This document shows, one piece after another, positions 26,298 through 34,246 of a DNA stretch of 64,000 bases (the stretch's first letter is position 1; each line of letters starts with the position of its first letter). The notes below the pieces were generated by a model. That model was not told the DNA's origin and did not search any database. It worked only from the letters and a program-made list of their open reading frames with translations. The DNA comes from Flavobacterium coralii (lineage in GTDB: Bacteria > Bacteroidota > Bacteroidia > Flavobacteriales > Flavobacteriaceae). Position numbers and translations under genes: made by a program. Where the stretch lies: positions 310,001 to 374,000 of the forward strand of contig NZ_JAHDIU010000002.1 of assembly GCF_019891545.1 (NCBI RefSeq), written 5' to 3'.

Positions 26298-26828
26298 ATG
26301 GATAACTTTATAAATGAACCTATAGATACTTCATCCTTACCCCGTTTTGAGGAGGTAAAGCTCAATCCGCTTAAGCCTGCTTATTACAAGGTAATGCTGT
26401 TTAATATTGCAGTGCGCTACCTTATTATCGGCATTGCGGGAGGCTGTGCGTTCTATTTTATTGAAGATATTACAAGGTATTGGTACATTGCCTTACTATT
26501 ATTTGTAATAGCATTAGTATTTACTTTATTTATATCGCGCATCAGCTTTAAGAACAAGGGGTATGTATTCCGCACACATGATGTGATATACAGGAGCGGT
26601 GCCATAGCCATAAGCACTGTTATTGTGCCATACAACCGCGTTCAGCACGTTGCGTTGCATGAAGGGTGGCTGTCACGCAGGCTTGGCCTGGCAAGGGTAG
26701 AAATATTTACTGCCGGCGGAGACAGCAGCGATGTTAAGATACCGGGACTTGATAAAGAGCATGCAGAGAGTATTAAGCAGCTTTTAATGGGCAAAGTCTT
26801 AAATATACAAGAGCAGCATGAAGAGTGA
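26298..26828 (+). CDS. PH domain membrane protein (YdbS-like, bPH2)
   Basis: A 176-residue protein with two membrane helices (about 35-55 and 63-80) and a bacterial PH domain (VIYRSGAIAISTVIVPYNRVQHVALHEG, quoted in two overlapping parts, then RLGLARVEIFTAGG). It pairs with a larger YdbT-like gene whose start lies inside its 3' end (11-base overlap). Such YdbS/YdbT pairs are common in many bacteria and their role is unclear, though some confer resistance to peptides or surfactants. Placement between menB and menA seems to be a local feature. Confidence 0.8.
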   Translation: MDNFINEPIDTSSLPRFEEVKLNPLKPAYYKVMLFNIAVRYLIIGIAGGCAFYFIEDITRYWYIALLLFVIALVFTLFISRISFKNKGYVFRTHDVIYRSGAIAISTVIVPYNRVQHVALHEGWLSRRLGLARVEIFTAGGDSSDVKIPGLDKEHAESIKQLLMGKVLNIQEQHEE

Positions 26829-28320
26829 TTTCAGCAGCCCGCAGCGGCAATCGCTTGTTGGTGTTGTTGTAATGTTTGGCGACACCCTGCAAAGTACCTT
26901 AAGGTCATTATGGCCGTTTTTGCTGGTATGGGCATTTCGCATTAACCAGATGAACCGCCTGTATGTAGTAACTGTTATAGGGGCTGCCCTTATTTTAACG
27001 GCTGTAATTGCTTATTTAAAATTTTACAATTTTACTTTTTTTCTTGATGAAGAAAATGAGGAGTTTGTTATCCGAAAAGGGATTTTAAACAAAAGCCGCA
27101 TTGCCATACCGCTCGATAAGATACAGCAGGTAAACATCAACCAGTCTTTAATACAAAAATTTATAGGAGTCCACTCGCTTGAGGTAGATACGGCAGGGAG
27201 CAGCAAAAAGGAAGTAACTATTAAAGCCATAACGCATGATTTGGCACTCTCGCTAAAGGAACGCCTTTTAGATTCTGAGAAAAAAAATAGTGAAAATGAT
27301 GAGGTTGCAGCTAGCCGAAATACAAATAAAGCCTATCCGTTTATCAGCATAAGCTTTGCAAGCCTGCTTAAAACAGGTATAACCTCTAACTATGCCCGCA
27401 GCTTTGCGCTGTTGTTTGCATTTGTAATTACGGTTTACCAAAACATAGAAGATTATTTTGAAGGCGAAGGTTATGAAAACGACCCGCTTGATGAATATGT
27501 AAACGGAGAAGTACTTTTTAAGTTTGCCGCATTTATTGCAATTGCCATTATAGTGCTTACGCTTTTGGTAAATCTTTCGAGGACAATTTTAAAGTATTTT
27601 GGCTATACCATTACGCTGCAAAACAAATCGCTTCTGTTGTCATACGGATTGCTCAACACAAAGAACACGATAATAAGGCCAGAAAAAGTGCAGATAGTGG
27701 CTGTAGGGCGCAATTATTTCCAGAAAAAAATGGACATACAGGATGTCAGGATAAGCCAGGCATCTAATAACGATGATGCAAAAGAACAGCAAAAGGAAGC
27801 AATTGAAATACCCGGTTGCAGTGAAGTTGAGAAAAATGAGCTGCTGACGTTTTTACTGGGGCAGGTGCCGGAAAAAGGAGAGGGGCTAAAACCGAATATC
27901 CGTAAAATTATATTAAACACTGTCAGGTTTATTATTATACCGTTGGCACTATATTTTGTTTTTGCAATATGGTTTTACAATGAATTATTTGAATACATCA
28001 TATTCCTGCCGTTGTACCTTGCTTTTATTATCAGCATGATATATTTCGGGTACAGGAACAGCAGGCTTTACAGTACTAAAGATTTTATCATTAAACAGAG
28101 CGGAGCGTGGGATGTGGATAATGAATTTCTTGCCCCGCACAAAATACAGGCAGTACGTCTAACACAATACTTTTGGCAAAAAAAGGCCAATCTTGGAGCT
28201 ATAAAATTATATACTGCAGGGGGCAATCTTACTTTTAATGTAGCTGATTACAGCAGGCTGAAAGAACTTGCTAACTATTGGCTGTATAATGTAGAGACAA
28301 CAGATAAGAACTGGATGTAA
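26818..28320 (+). CDS. PH domain membrane protein (YdbT-like, three bPH2 repeats)
   Basis: A 500-residue membrane protein with paired helices alternating with three bacterial PH domains at about 70-155, 265-350 and 410-490. Each carries the family phrase of a bulky residue, then PxxKIQxV (IPLDKIQQVNI, IRPEKVQIVAV, LAPHKIQAVRL). It overlaps the YdbS-like gene and should form a complex with it in the inner membrane. The function is not established. Confidence 0.82.
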   Translation: MKSDFSSPQRQSLVGVVVMFGDTLQSTLRSLWPFLLVWAFRINQMNRLYVVTVIGAALILTAVIAYLKFYNFTFFLDEENEEFVIRKGILNKSRIAIPLDKIQQVNINQSLIQKFIGVHSLEVDTAGSSKKEVTIKAITHDLALSLKERLLDSEKKNSENDEVAASRNTNKAYPFISISFASLLKTGITSNYARSFALLFAFVITVYQNIEDYFEGEGYENDPLDEYVNGEVLFKFAAFIAIAIIVLTLLVNLSRTILKYFGYTITLQNKSLLLSYGLLNTKNTIIRPEKVQIVAVGRNYFQKKMDIQDVRISQASNNDDAKEQQKEAIEIPGCSEVEKNELLTFLLGQVPEKGEGLKPNIRKIILNTVRFIIIPLALYFVFAIWFYNELFEYIIFLPLYLAFIISMIYFGYRNSRLYSTKDFIIKQSGAWDVDNEFLAPHKIQAVRLTQYFWQKKANLGAIKLYTAGGNLTFNVADYSRLKELANYWLYNVETTDKNWM

Positions 28321-28348
28321 TGAGTATTAAATTTAATAATATACAACA

Positions 28349-29248
28349 ATGAATATAAAAGCATGGCTTGAAGCCGCGCGTTTAAGAACACTGCCACTAT
28401 CGGTTTCGGGTATATTTGTTGGCAGTTTCTATGCTTTTTCTCAGGGATTTATTAACTGGTGGATATTGTCATTTGCCCTTATTACCACACTGGGACTACA
28501 GGTACTCTCTAACTTTGCAAATGATTATGGCGATGGCATTAAAGGCACCGACAATGAGCACCGCATAGGTCCGCAACGTGCCATACAAAGTGGTGCCATA
28601 ACGGTAGCAGCCATGAAAAAAGGTATTATTATAACCTCTTTGCTCACACTTGCTTCGGCAATAACACTTATATATTTAGCTTTTGGTAAAGATGACTTTG
28701 CAACTTCACTCTTCTTTTTCTTTTTAGGGCTTGCAGCAATAGCTTCGGCTATCAAATATACAGTGGGCAGCAGCGCCTATGGTTACAGGGGGCTGGGAGA
28801 TGTATTTGTGTTTATTTTTTTCGGGCTGGTTAGCGTGTTGGGCTGCTATTTTTTGTTTGCCAAACAAATAGACACCTTAATTGTGCTACCTGCCATTGCC
28901 ATCGGGCTCCTTAGTGTGGCAGTACTAAACCTTAATAATATGCGCGACCAGGTCTCAGATGCCATGTCAGGTAAAAATACGATGGTAGTAAAAATGGGGC
29001 CTGTAAAGGCAAAACTTTATCATTATTTTATCATTGTTACCGCATTAGTATTAACACTTATATTTGCTATATTGTGTAGCTTTAAGCCGGTACAGTACCT
29101 CTTTTTGGCGGCATATGTGCCATTTTTGCTGCACATAAAAACTGTCGCTGACAATAGTGTACCCAAAGCACTTGACCCCGAACTTAAAAAAGTAGCATTA
29201 AGCACCTTTTTACTTTCGGTATTATTATGTATTGTATTACAACTGTAA
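28349..29248 (+). CDS. menA: 1,4-dihydroxy-2-naphthoate polyprenyltransferase
   Basis: A 299-residue UbiA-family membrane enzyme with an intact first aspartate motif (NDYGDGIKGTD) and a second motif in DQVSDAMSGKNTMVVKMG. It attaches the isoprenoid tail to dihydroxynaphthoate. It has roughly nine membrane helices. Both acidic motifs are conserved, in contrast to the UbiA-like protein at 12099-12977. It precedes a UPF0173 hydrolase and menC. Confidence 0.94.
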   Translation: MNIKAWLEAARLRTLPLSVSGIFVGSFYAFSQGFINWWILSFALITTLGLQVLSNFANDYGDGIKGTDNEHRIGPQRAIQSGAITVAAMKKGIIITSLLTLASAITLIYLAFGKDDFATSLFFFFLGLAAIASAIKYTVGSSAYGYRGLGDVFVFIFFGLVSVLGCYFLFAKQIDTLIVLPAIAIGLLSVAVLNLNNMRDQVSDAMSGKNTMVVKMGPVKAKLYHYFIIVTALVLTLIFAILCSFKPVQYLFLAAYVPFLLHIKTVADNSVPKALDPELKKVALSTFLLSVLLCIVLQL

Positions 29249-29272
29249 AAACCAAAAACCCAAAATAATATT

Positions 29273-29950
29273 ATGAAAATAACATACTACGGACACGCCA
29301 GCCTCGGGATTGAAGTGGGAGGCAAAAAAATTATTGTTGATCCTTATATTACTGCAAATGAACTTGCCAAGGACATTGATATAAATGAACTTGAGGCAGA
29401 TTACATCCTGATTACCCATGCGCACGGCGACCATATACATGACGTGGATGCTATTGCTAAAAATACAGGTGCTGTAATTGTTTCTAATGCCGAGATTGCA
29501 GGTTATTATGAAAAGAAAGGCTTTAAGGCTCACCCCATGAACCACGGCGGAAGCTGGAACTTTGACTTTGGTAAAGTAAAGTATGTAAATGCCATACATT
29601 CAAGCTCGTTTCCTGATGGTACCTATGGCGGTAACCAGGGAGGTTTTGTGATTGAAGGAGAGCACAAAAACATTTACATTGCAGGAGATACCGCACTTAC
29701 CTATGATATGAAGCTTATACCATTAAGAACAAAACTTGATCTTGCCATTTTGCCAATAGGCAGCAACTTTACTATGGATGTGGAGGATGCCATTATAGCT
29801 TCTGACTTTTTAGAGTGCGACAAGATACTTGGCTACCACTACGATACCTTTGGTTATATTAAGATAAACCATGAGGAAGCCAAACGAAAATTCTATGATA
29901 AGAATAAAGACCTTATGCTTTTAGAGATAGGCTCATCTTTAGAATTATAA
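29273..29950 (+). CDS. UPF0173 metal-dependent hydrolase, metallo-beta-lactamase fold
   Basis: A 225-residue cytoplasmic protein with the metallo-beta-lactamase metal motif THAHGDHIHD (H49, H51, D53, H54) plus later ligands in GGSWNFDF, AGDT and GYHYDTF. UPF0173 members resemble UlaG and RNase Z-like hydrolases, but the substrate is unknown. It sits between menA and menC with short gaps (24 and 4 bases). That placement may hint at a role in quinone metabolism or may be simple co-transcription. Confidence 0.85.
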   Translation: MKITYYGHASLGIEVGGKKIIVDPYITANELAKDIDINELEADYILITHAHGDHIHDVDAIAKNTGAVIVSNAEIAGYYEKKGFKAHPMNHGGSWNFDFGKVKYVNAIHSSSFPDGTYGGNQGGFVIEGEHKNIYIAGDTALTYDMKLIPLRTKLDLAILPIGSNFTMDVEDAIIASDFLECDKILGYHYDTFGYIKINHEEAKRKFYDKNKDLMLLEIGSSLEL

Positions 29951-29954
29951 TATT

Positions 29955-30995
29955 TTGAAAGCTTCTTATAAAAAATATGTACTTAATTTTAAACGCCCCA
30001 GCGGAACTTCCCGGGGCGTTCTTACCCAAAAAGAAACCTGGTTTATTATCCTTGAAGAAGATGGTAAGCTGGGCATAGGCGAATGTGGCATTTTAAGAGG
30101 GCTCAGCATAGATGACCGTACTGATTATGAAGATAAGATAAAGTGGGTTTGTGAAAATATACATTTAGGCGAAGAAACGCTGTTGAAAGAATTAACCGAA
30201 TTCCCCTCAATACAATTTGGCCTGGAAACGGCTTTTCTGTCAGTAAAAGGCTCATCGCCTTATATTTTATTTCCATCGTTATTTACAGAAGGAAAAGATA
30301 CTATTGGCATAAACGGGCTTGTATGGATGGGAGAGGAGCAGTTTATGAAAGAACAGATAGAGGAGAAGCTCGCTCAGGGTTTTAACTGCATAAAACTTAA
30401 GATAGGTGCAATTGACTTTGATAGGGAACTTGCGTTATTAAGCTTTATAAGGCAGTATTTTGGCCCTGAAACGATAGAAATAAGGGTTGATGCCAACGGA
30501 GCATTTACTCCCAAAGAAGCTCCTGAAAAACTGCAACGATTATCGGAATACAATCTGCACAGTATAGAACAACCCATAAAACAGGGGCAGTTTACACAGA
30601 TGGCCAATCTCTGTAGAACAAGCCCTGTACCTATTGCTTTGGATGAAGAGCTTATAGGTGTTTTTAATATGCAGGATAAAAAAGAGCTGCTTAAAAAAAT
30701 CAACCCCCAATACATTATTTTAAAACCAAGCCTTGTGGGTGGTATTCGCGGTTCTGAAGAGTGGGTAAGTTTAGCTGAAGAACTTGGCATTGGCTGGTGG
30801 ATAACATCGGCACTGGAAAGTAATATCGGCCTTAATGCCATTGCACAATGGACATATACCAAAGCTAACCCGATGCCACAGGGTTTGGGCACCGGCGCGC
30901 TCTATACCAATAATTTCGATTCACCGCTTGCCGTAAAGCAGGGTAAGCTGCATTATTTACCTGAAAACGAATGGAATATAAAGGAGCTTTTTTAG
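29955..30995 (+). CDS. menC: o-succinylbenzoate synthase, TTG start
   Basis: A 346-residue enolase-superfamily enzyme that dehydrates SHCHC to o-succinylbenzoate. The catalytic lysine is in KLKIG, metal ligands are in RVDANGAF, SIEQPI and LDEEL, and the second lysine is in ILKPSLVGG. The first codon is TTG at 29955, only 4 bases after the upstream stop, and no in-frame ATG occurs in the first part of the gene that would keep the N-terminal domain. The stop is followed by a short T-rich hairpin-like tail. menE is absent downstream. Confidence 0.92.
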   Translation: MKASYKKYVLNFKRPSGTSRGVLTQKETWFIILEEDGKLGIGECGILRGLSIDDRTDYEDKIKWVCENIHLGEETLLKELTEFPSIQFGLETAFLSVKGSSPYILFPSLFTEGKDTIGINGLVWMGEEQFMKEQIEEKLAQGFNCIKLKIGAIDFDRELALLSFIRQYFGPETIEIRVDANGAFTPKEAPEKLQRLSEYNLHSIEQPIKQGQFTQMANLCRTSPVPIALDEELIGVFNMQDKKELLKKINPQYIILKPSLVGGIRGSEEWVSLAEELGIGWWITSALESNIGLNAIAQWTYTKANPMPQGLGTGALYTNNFDSPLAVKQGKLHYLPENEWNIKELF

Positions 30996-31225
30996 CTCTT
31001 TTTTTTGTTTATTTTCCTGATAATGCTACTTGACCTGAAAGCTGAAATTCACTACATTTAATGGTGTAAAACATCCGGCTGACTTAACGGATGCAACCAA
31101 CTTTCCAAACCTTATTTTTATTTGGCTATTATTTAATAATCTGTTATAGAATAATTAGCATTGTAAACCATTTTGAGTTTGTAATTTAGAAGTGCATAAA
31201 AACAGTAACTAAACCACTCATTGCT

Positions 31226-31420
31226 ATGGAACGACTAGTAAACCACGAAAGCAGCACCAATGCGGTAAATGCAGTATCTTATGAAAGCGCTGCTGCACAG
31301 TTGGAGAAAGAAGCTGAAAAGCCGGAAGTACTTAGCTGCAACCAGTTAATTAAAAACCTTTTAAAAACAAACGTGAAACTGCTTAAGCTTAACGAGATAA
31401 GCAGTATCCTGCTATTCTAA
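31226..31420 (+). CDS. Small protein of unknown function
   Basis: A 64-residue protein with no signal peptide or membrane helix. The N-terminal half is acidic and alanine-rich, and the C-terminal half is basic and leucine-rich (LIKNLLKTNVKLLKLNEISSILLF). No family recognised. It lies 230 bases after menC and 11 bases before a highly acidic protein on the same strand, with which it is probably co-transcribed. No sequence evidence of function. Confidence 0.55.
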   Translation: MERLVNHESSTNAVNAVSYESAAAQLEKEAEKPEVLSCNQLIKNLLKTNVKLLKLNEISSILLF

Positions 31421-31431
31421 AAAAAAATGCT

Positions 31432-31869
31432 ATGGAAAACGAACCAAAAAATAATACGGAAAACGAAAACCTGCGCGATCAAAGCAAAGGTAATGGCGAT
31501 ACTACCGGGCGAAATGAATTTCATCGTAATGATAACAGCGGCAGCGATAACCTGAATGATGACAGGCGTGCGACAGGTAATGACCGTGCACCTGAAGACA
31601 TAGATGATACAGATAAGTATCTTGCCATGGAGCAGCCCGGAGTGCAGTACACTAAAGAAAGCGGATCTGTGCATTTATCTGATGAAGATGGTTACAGTAA
31701 CCAAAATGCATCTGATAAATGGAATGAAGAGGGCGGTAACAGCGAATATTCTGATGCTTTTAATCAGGATGATTACATATTGCAGGACAATGTTGACCTT
31801 GATGAAGACCAAAATCAGTCAATATCAAGTGAAGATGATGATTTTGAAGAAACGAACGAGAGATATTAA
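31432..31869 (+). CDS. Highly acidic, low-complexity protein of unknown function
   Basis: A 145-residue protein dominated by Asp, Glu, Asn, Ser and Gly, with almost no hydrophobic core, so it is likely intrinsically disordered and cytoplasmic. Stretches such as DNSGSDNLNDDRRATGND illustrate the composition. Proteins of this type in Flavobacteria are often induced in stationary phase or stress, but that is analogy only. It ends just before a terminator hairpin and pairs with the small gene at 31226. Confidence 0.65.
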   Translation: MENEPKNNTENENLRDQSKGNGDTTGRNEFHRNDNSGSDNLNDDRRATGNDRAPEDIDDTDKYLAMEQPGVQYTKESGSVHLSDEDGYSNQNASDKWNEEGGNSEYSDAFNQDDYILQDNVDLDEDQNQSISSEDDDFEETNERY

Positions 31870-31895
31870 ACTTTTACTATCCTGATAAAAAACCT

Positions 31896-31920
31896 TCCCC
31901 GGTACAAAGAGTATTGGGGA
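31896..31920 (+). terminator. Terminator after the acidic protein gene
   Basis: TCCCCGGTAC (31896-31905) pairs with GTATTGGGGA (31911-31920), with two G-U pairs and a 5-base loop, followed by TTTTTATT. It separates the small-protein unit from the cation efflux gene. Confidence 0.7.
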
Positions 31921-31938
31921 TTTTTATTAATAATACAT

Positions 31939-32871
31939 ATGACAGGAAACTCAAAATTTGCAATATATGGTGCACTCGCTGCCAATTTATGTATAGCAGC
32001 CGTAAAGTTTGTTGCGGCTTCTATAACAGGCAGTAGTGCAATGATATCGGAAGGAATACACAGCACGGTTGACAGTGGTAACTCTTTACTGCTCTTGCTG
32101 GGTATGAAAAGAAGCCGCAGGCCTGCTGATGCAGGGCACCCTTTTGGACATGGCAAAGAAATTTACTTTTGGTCGCTTATAGTGGCAATACTTGTTTTTT
32201 CGCTTGGCGGTGGTATGTCTGTTTATGAGGGGATAAGCCATTTGCAGCATCCGGTTGAACTGTCTGACCCTATGTGGAATTATATTGTACTGCTTTCGGC
32301 AATGGTGTTTGAAGGAGCATCATTAGTATACACTATCAGGCAGTTTAATAAGAGCAGGGGCAAGCTTGGTTTCTGGAAAGAATTGAGCATGAGCAAAGAC
32401 CCGGGGTTGTTTGCCGTTATTTATGAAGAGAGCGCTGCCATTGCAGGTCTTGTTATAGCACTTGTGGGAGTTTGGCTGGGCCATTATTTCCAGAATCCGG
32501 TGTTTGATGCTGCTGCATCTATACTTATAGGTTTGGTGCTGGTATTTGTAGCAATTACTATGGTGAGGGAAAGTAAAGGGCTGTTAGTAGGGGAGAGTGC
32601 AGGCAAACCAATAGTAAAAGGTATCTATAATCTTGTAAACAGTGAGCCCAAGGTGCATACTTTATACTATCCGCTAACCATGCATTTAGCACCTAATGAA
32701 ATATTACTTGCGCTTGATGTTGAATTTAAAGGCGACATGACTGTTAAGGAACTTTTCGGCACTATAAAACATCTTGAAGACCAGATAAAAAAAGAATACC
32801 CATCGGTAAAGAAAATTTATATTGAAGCAAAAAACTTTGAAGGCAAAGAGAAGCCTTGGGAAGATCTATAA
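31939..32871 (+). CDS. Cation diffusion facilitator family transporter
   Basis: A 310-residue inner-membrane protein with five or six helices and the CDF metal motif HSTVDSGN (H and D of HxxxD in helix 2), a histidine-rich loop after it (GHPFGHGKE) and a cytoplasmic alpha-beta domain at the C-terminus. CDF proteins export Zn2+, Co2+, Fe2+ or Mn2+ in exchange for protons; the metal cannot be read from the sequence. It is a single gene between two terminators. Confidence 0.9.
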   Translation: MTGNSKFAIYGALAANLCIAAVKFVAASITGSSAMISEGIHSTVDSGNSLLLLLGMKRSRRPADAGHPFGHGKEIYFWSLIVAILVFSLGGGMSVYEGISHLQHPVELSDPMWNYIVLLSAMVFEGASLVYTIRQFNKSRGKLGFWKELSMSKDPGLFAVIYEESAAIAGLVIALVGVWLGHYFQNPVFDAAASILIGLVLVFVAITMVRESKGLLVGESAGKPIVKGIYNLVNSEPKVHTLYYPLTMHLAPNEILLALDVEFKGDMTVKELFGTIKHLEDQIKKEYPSVKKIYIEAKNFEGKEKPWEDL

Positions 32872-32884
32872 TATTCTTACAAAC

Positions 32885-32913
32885 AAAAAAGAACCCGTAA
32901 AGGGTTCTTTTTT
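32885..32913. terminator. Bidirectional terminator after the cation efflux gene
   Basis: AAAAAAGAACCC (32885-32896) pairs with GGGTTCTTTTTT (32902-32913) around a 5-base loop. It lies between convergent stops. Confidence 0.85.
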
Positions 32914-32933
32914 TATAAATTAAAGTATCAGGA

Positions 32934-33245
32934 CTATTCGTCTTCCTCTTCTTCTTCGCCGCCTTCATCGGCTATTTCAAGGTCTTTAAGTGCATCCATG
33001 TCATCAGATGGCTCATCTACCATATCGTCATCTTCAAAATTCTCAATCCTGTCTGCAAGTTTAGTACTTACTTTAACAAGGTATATGGTATCTTCTGTGC
33101 GAACCTCTACAGCCTCTATTGTTTCATTTTTGGCATTTTTAAAGCGTATAATGTTAGAATCATCATAGCCTTCCGGAAATTTTTCGACCAATAAGGTCAA
33201 AATCTCGTTTGTCAGTTTAGCGTAGTCAACAATTACTCGTTTCAT
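32934..33245 (-). CDS. Conserved acidic-tailed protein of unknown function
   Basis: A 103-residue cytoplasmic protein with an alpha-beta N-terminal part (MKRVIVDYAKLTNEILTLL) and a strongly acidic tail of Glu and Asp (last 30 residues). Homologues with the same N-terminus in this phylum are often labelled DNA primase in databases, but no primase motif (zinc ribbon, TOPRIM) is present and the size is far too small, so that label looks wrong. It follows the deoxyhypusine synthase-like gene by 5 bases and CAAATATA at 33271-33278 (reverse TATATTTG) could be its -7 element within that gene. Confidence 0.7.
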   Translation of the reverse strand: MKRVIVDYAKLTNEILTLLVEKFPEGYDDSNIIRFKNAKNETIEAVEVRTEDTIYLVKVSTKLADRIENFEDDDMVDEPSDDMDALKDLEIADEGGEEEEEDE

Positions 33246-33250
33246 CAGTA

Positions 33251-34222
33251 TTATAAATCTAATATATAGGCAAATATAAGAGGTGCAACGATAGTTGCAT
33301 CAGATTCAATGATAAATTTTGGTGTTTTTATATCAAGTTTTCCCCAGGTAATTTTTTCATTAGGAACAGCCCCTGAATAAGAACCGTAACTGGTTGTAGA
33401 ATCAGATATCTGGCAGAAATAACTCCAGAAAGGAACGTCATGCATTTCCATATCCTGGTAAAGCATAGGCACTACACATATAGGGAAATCTCCTGCTATA
33501 CCACCACCAATCTGGAAGAAACCAATACCGCTGCTGCAGTTTTTAGTATACCAGTCGGCAAGGAAAGCCATATATTCTATACCGGATTTCATGGTAGAAG
33601 CTTTCAGTTCACCTTTAATAACATAAGACGCAAATATGTTACCCATAGTACTGTCTTCCCATCCCGGTACTACAATTGGCAGGTTCTTTTCGGCAGCGGC
33701 ATACATCCAGCTATCCTTAAGGTCTATTTCATAATATTCTTCCAGCACACCGCTTAAAAGCATTTTGTACATAAACTCATGCGGAAAGTAGCGTTCGCCT
33801 TTGTCTTCAGCATCCTTCCATATTTTATGGATGTGCTTTTGCAGGCGGCGGAAAGCCTCATGCTCCGGAATACAGGTATCGGTAACACGGTTAAGGCCTC
33901 TTTCTAAAAGATCCCATTCCTGCTCAGGTGTAAGGTCTCTGTAATTAGGTACGCGCTCGTAGTGGCTGTGCGCCACAAGGTTCATAATATCTTCTTCAAG
34001 GTTTGCCCCTGTGCACGAAATAATCTGTACTTTATCGCGGCGAATCATTTCGGCAAAGCTTTTGCCAAGTTCTGCGGTACTCATGGCACCGGCAAGCGTT
34101 ACCATCATTTTAGCGCCGTCGGCAAGCTGTTTTTCGTAGCCTTTTGCAGCATCTACAAGTGCCGCGGCATTAAAATGCAGATAGTGTTTTTCTATAAACT
34201 GGCTTATAGGTCCTTTACTCAT
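33251..34222 (-). CDS. Deoxyhypusine synthase family protein
   Basis: A 323-residue protein of the DHS fold, with NAD-binding Rossmann core and the active-site region ending WGKLDIKTPKF, where K295 corresponds to the lysine that forms the enzyme-spermidine imine in the human enzyme. Bacteria lack eIF5A, so another substrate is likely, possibly a polyamine conversion of the homospermidine type. It is directly downstream of the arginine decarboxylase gene (24-base gap). The agmatinase gene often found between or beside the two in relatives is missing here. The pairing points to polyamine metabolism. Confidence 0.88.
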   Translation of the reverse strand: MSKGPISQFIEKHYLHFNAAALVDAAKGYEKQLADGAKMMVTLAGAMSTAELGKSFAEMIRRDKVQIISCTGANLEEDIMNLVAHSHYERVPNYRDLTPEQEWDLLERGLNRVTDTCIPEHEAFRRLQKHIHKIWKDAEDKGERYFPHEFMYKMLLSGVLEEYYEIDLKDSWMYAAAEKNLPIVVPGWEDSTMGNIFASYVIKGELKASTMKSGIEYMAFLADWYTKNCSSGIGFFQIGGGIAGDFPICVVPMLYQDMEMHDVPFWSYFCQISDSTTSYGSYSGAVPNEKITWGKLDIKTPKFIIESDATIVAPLIFAYILDL

Positions 34223-34246
34223 TTCGGGTGTTTTTTATATTCAGTT

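Noticed and set aside
30374-30892. 172-codon frame on the minus strand inside menC
   Set aside because: Antisense shadow of menC; no motif, no promoter, no start context.
31072-31093. CATCCG / CGGATG hairpin after menC
   Set aside because: Stem of 6 bases without a T run, not a convincing terminator or riboswitch.
32934-33245. Label as DNA primase
   Set aside because: Size 103 residues, no zinc ribbon or TOPRIM motif; a database habit rather than evidence.
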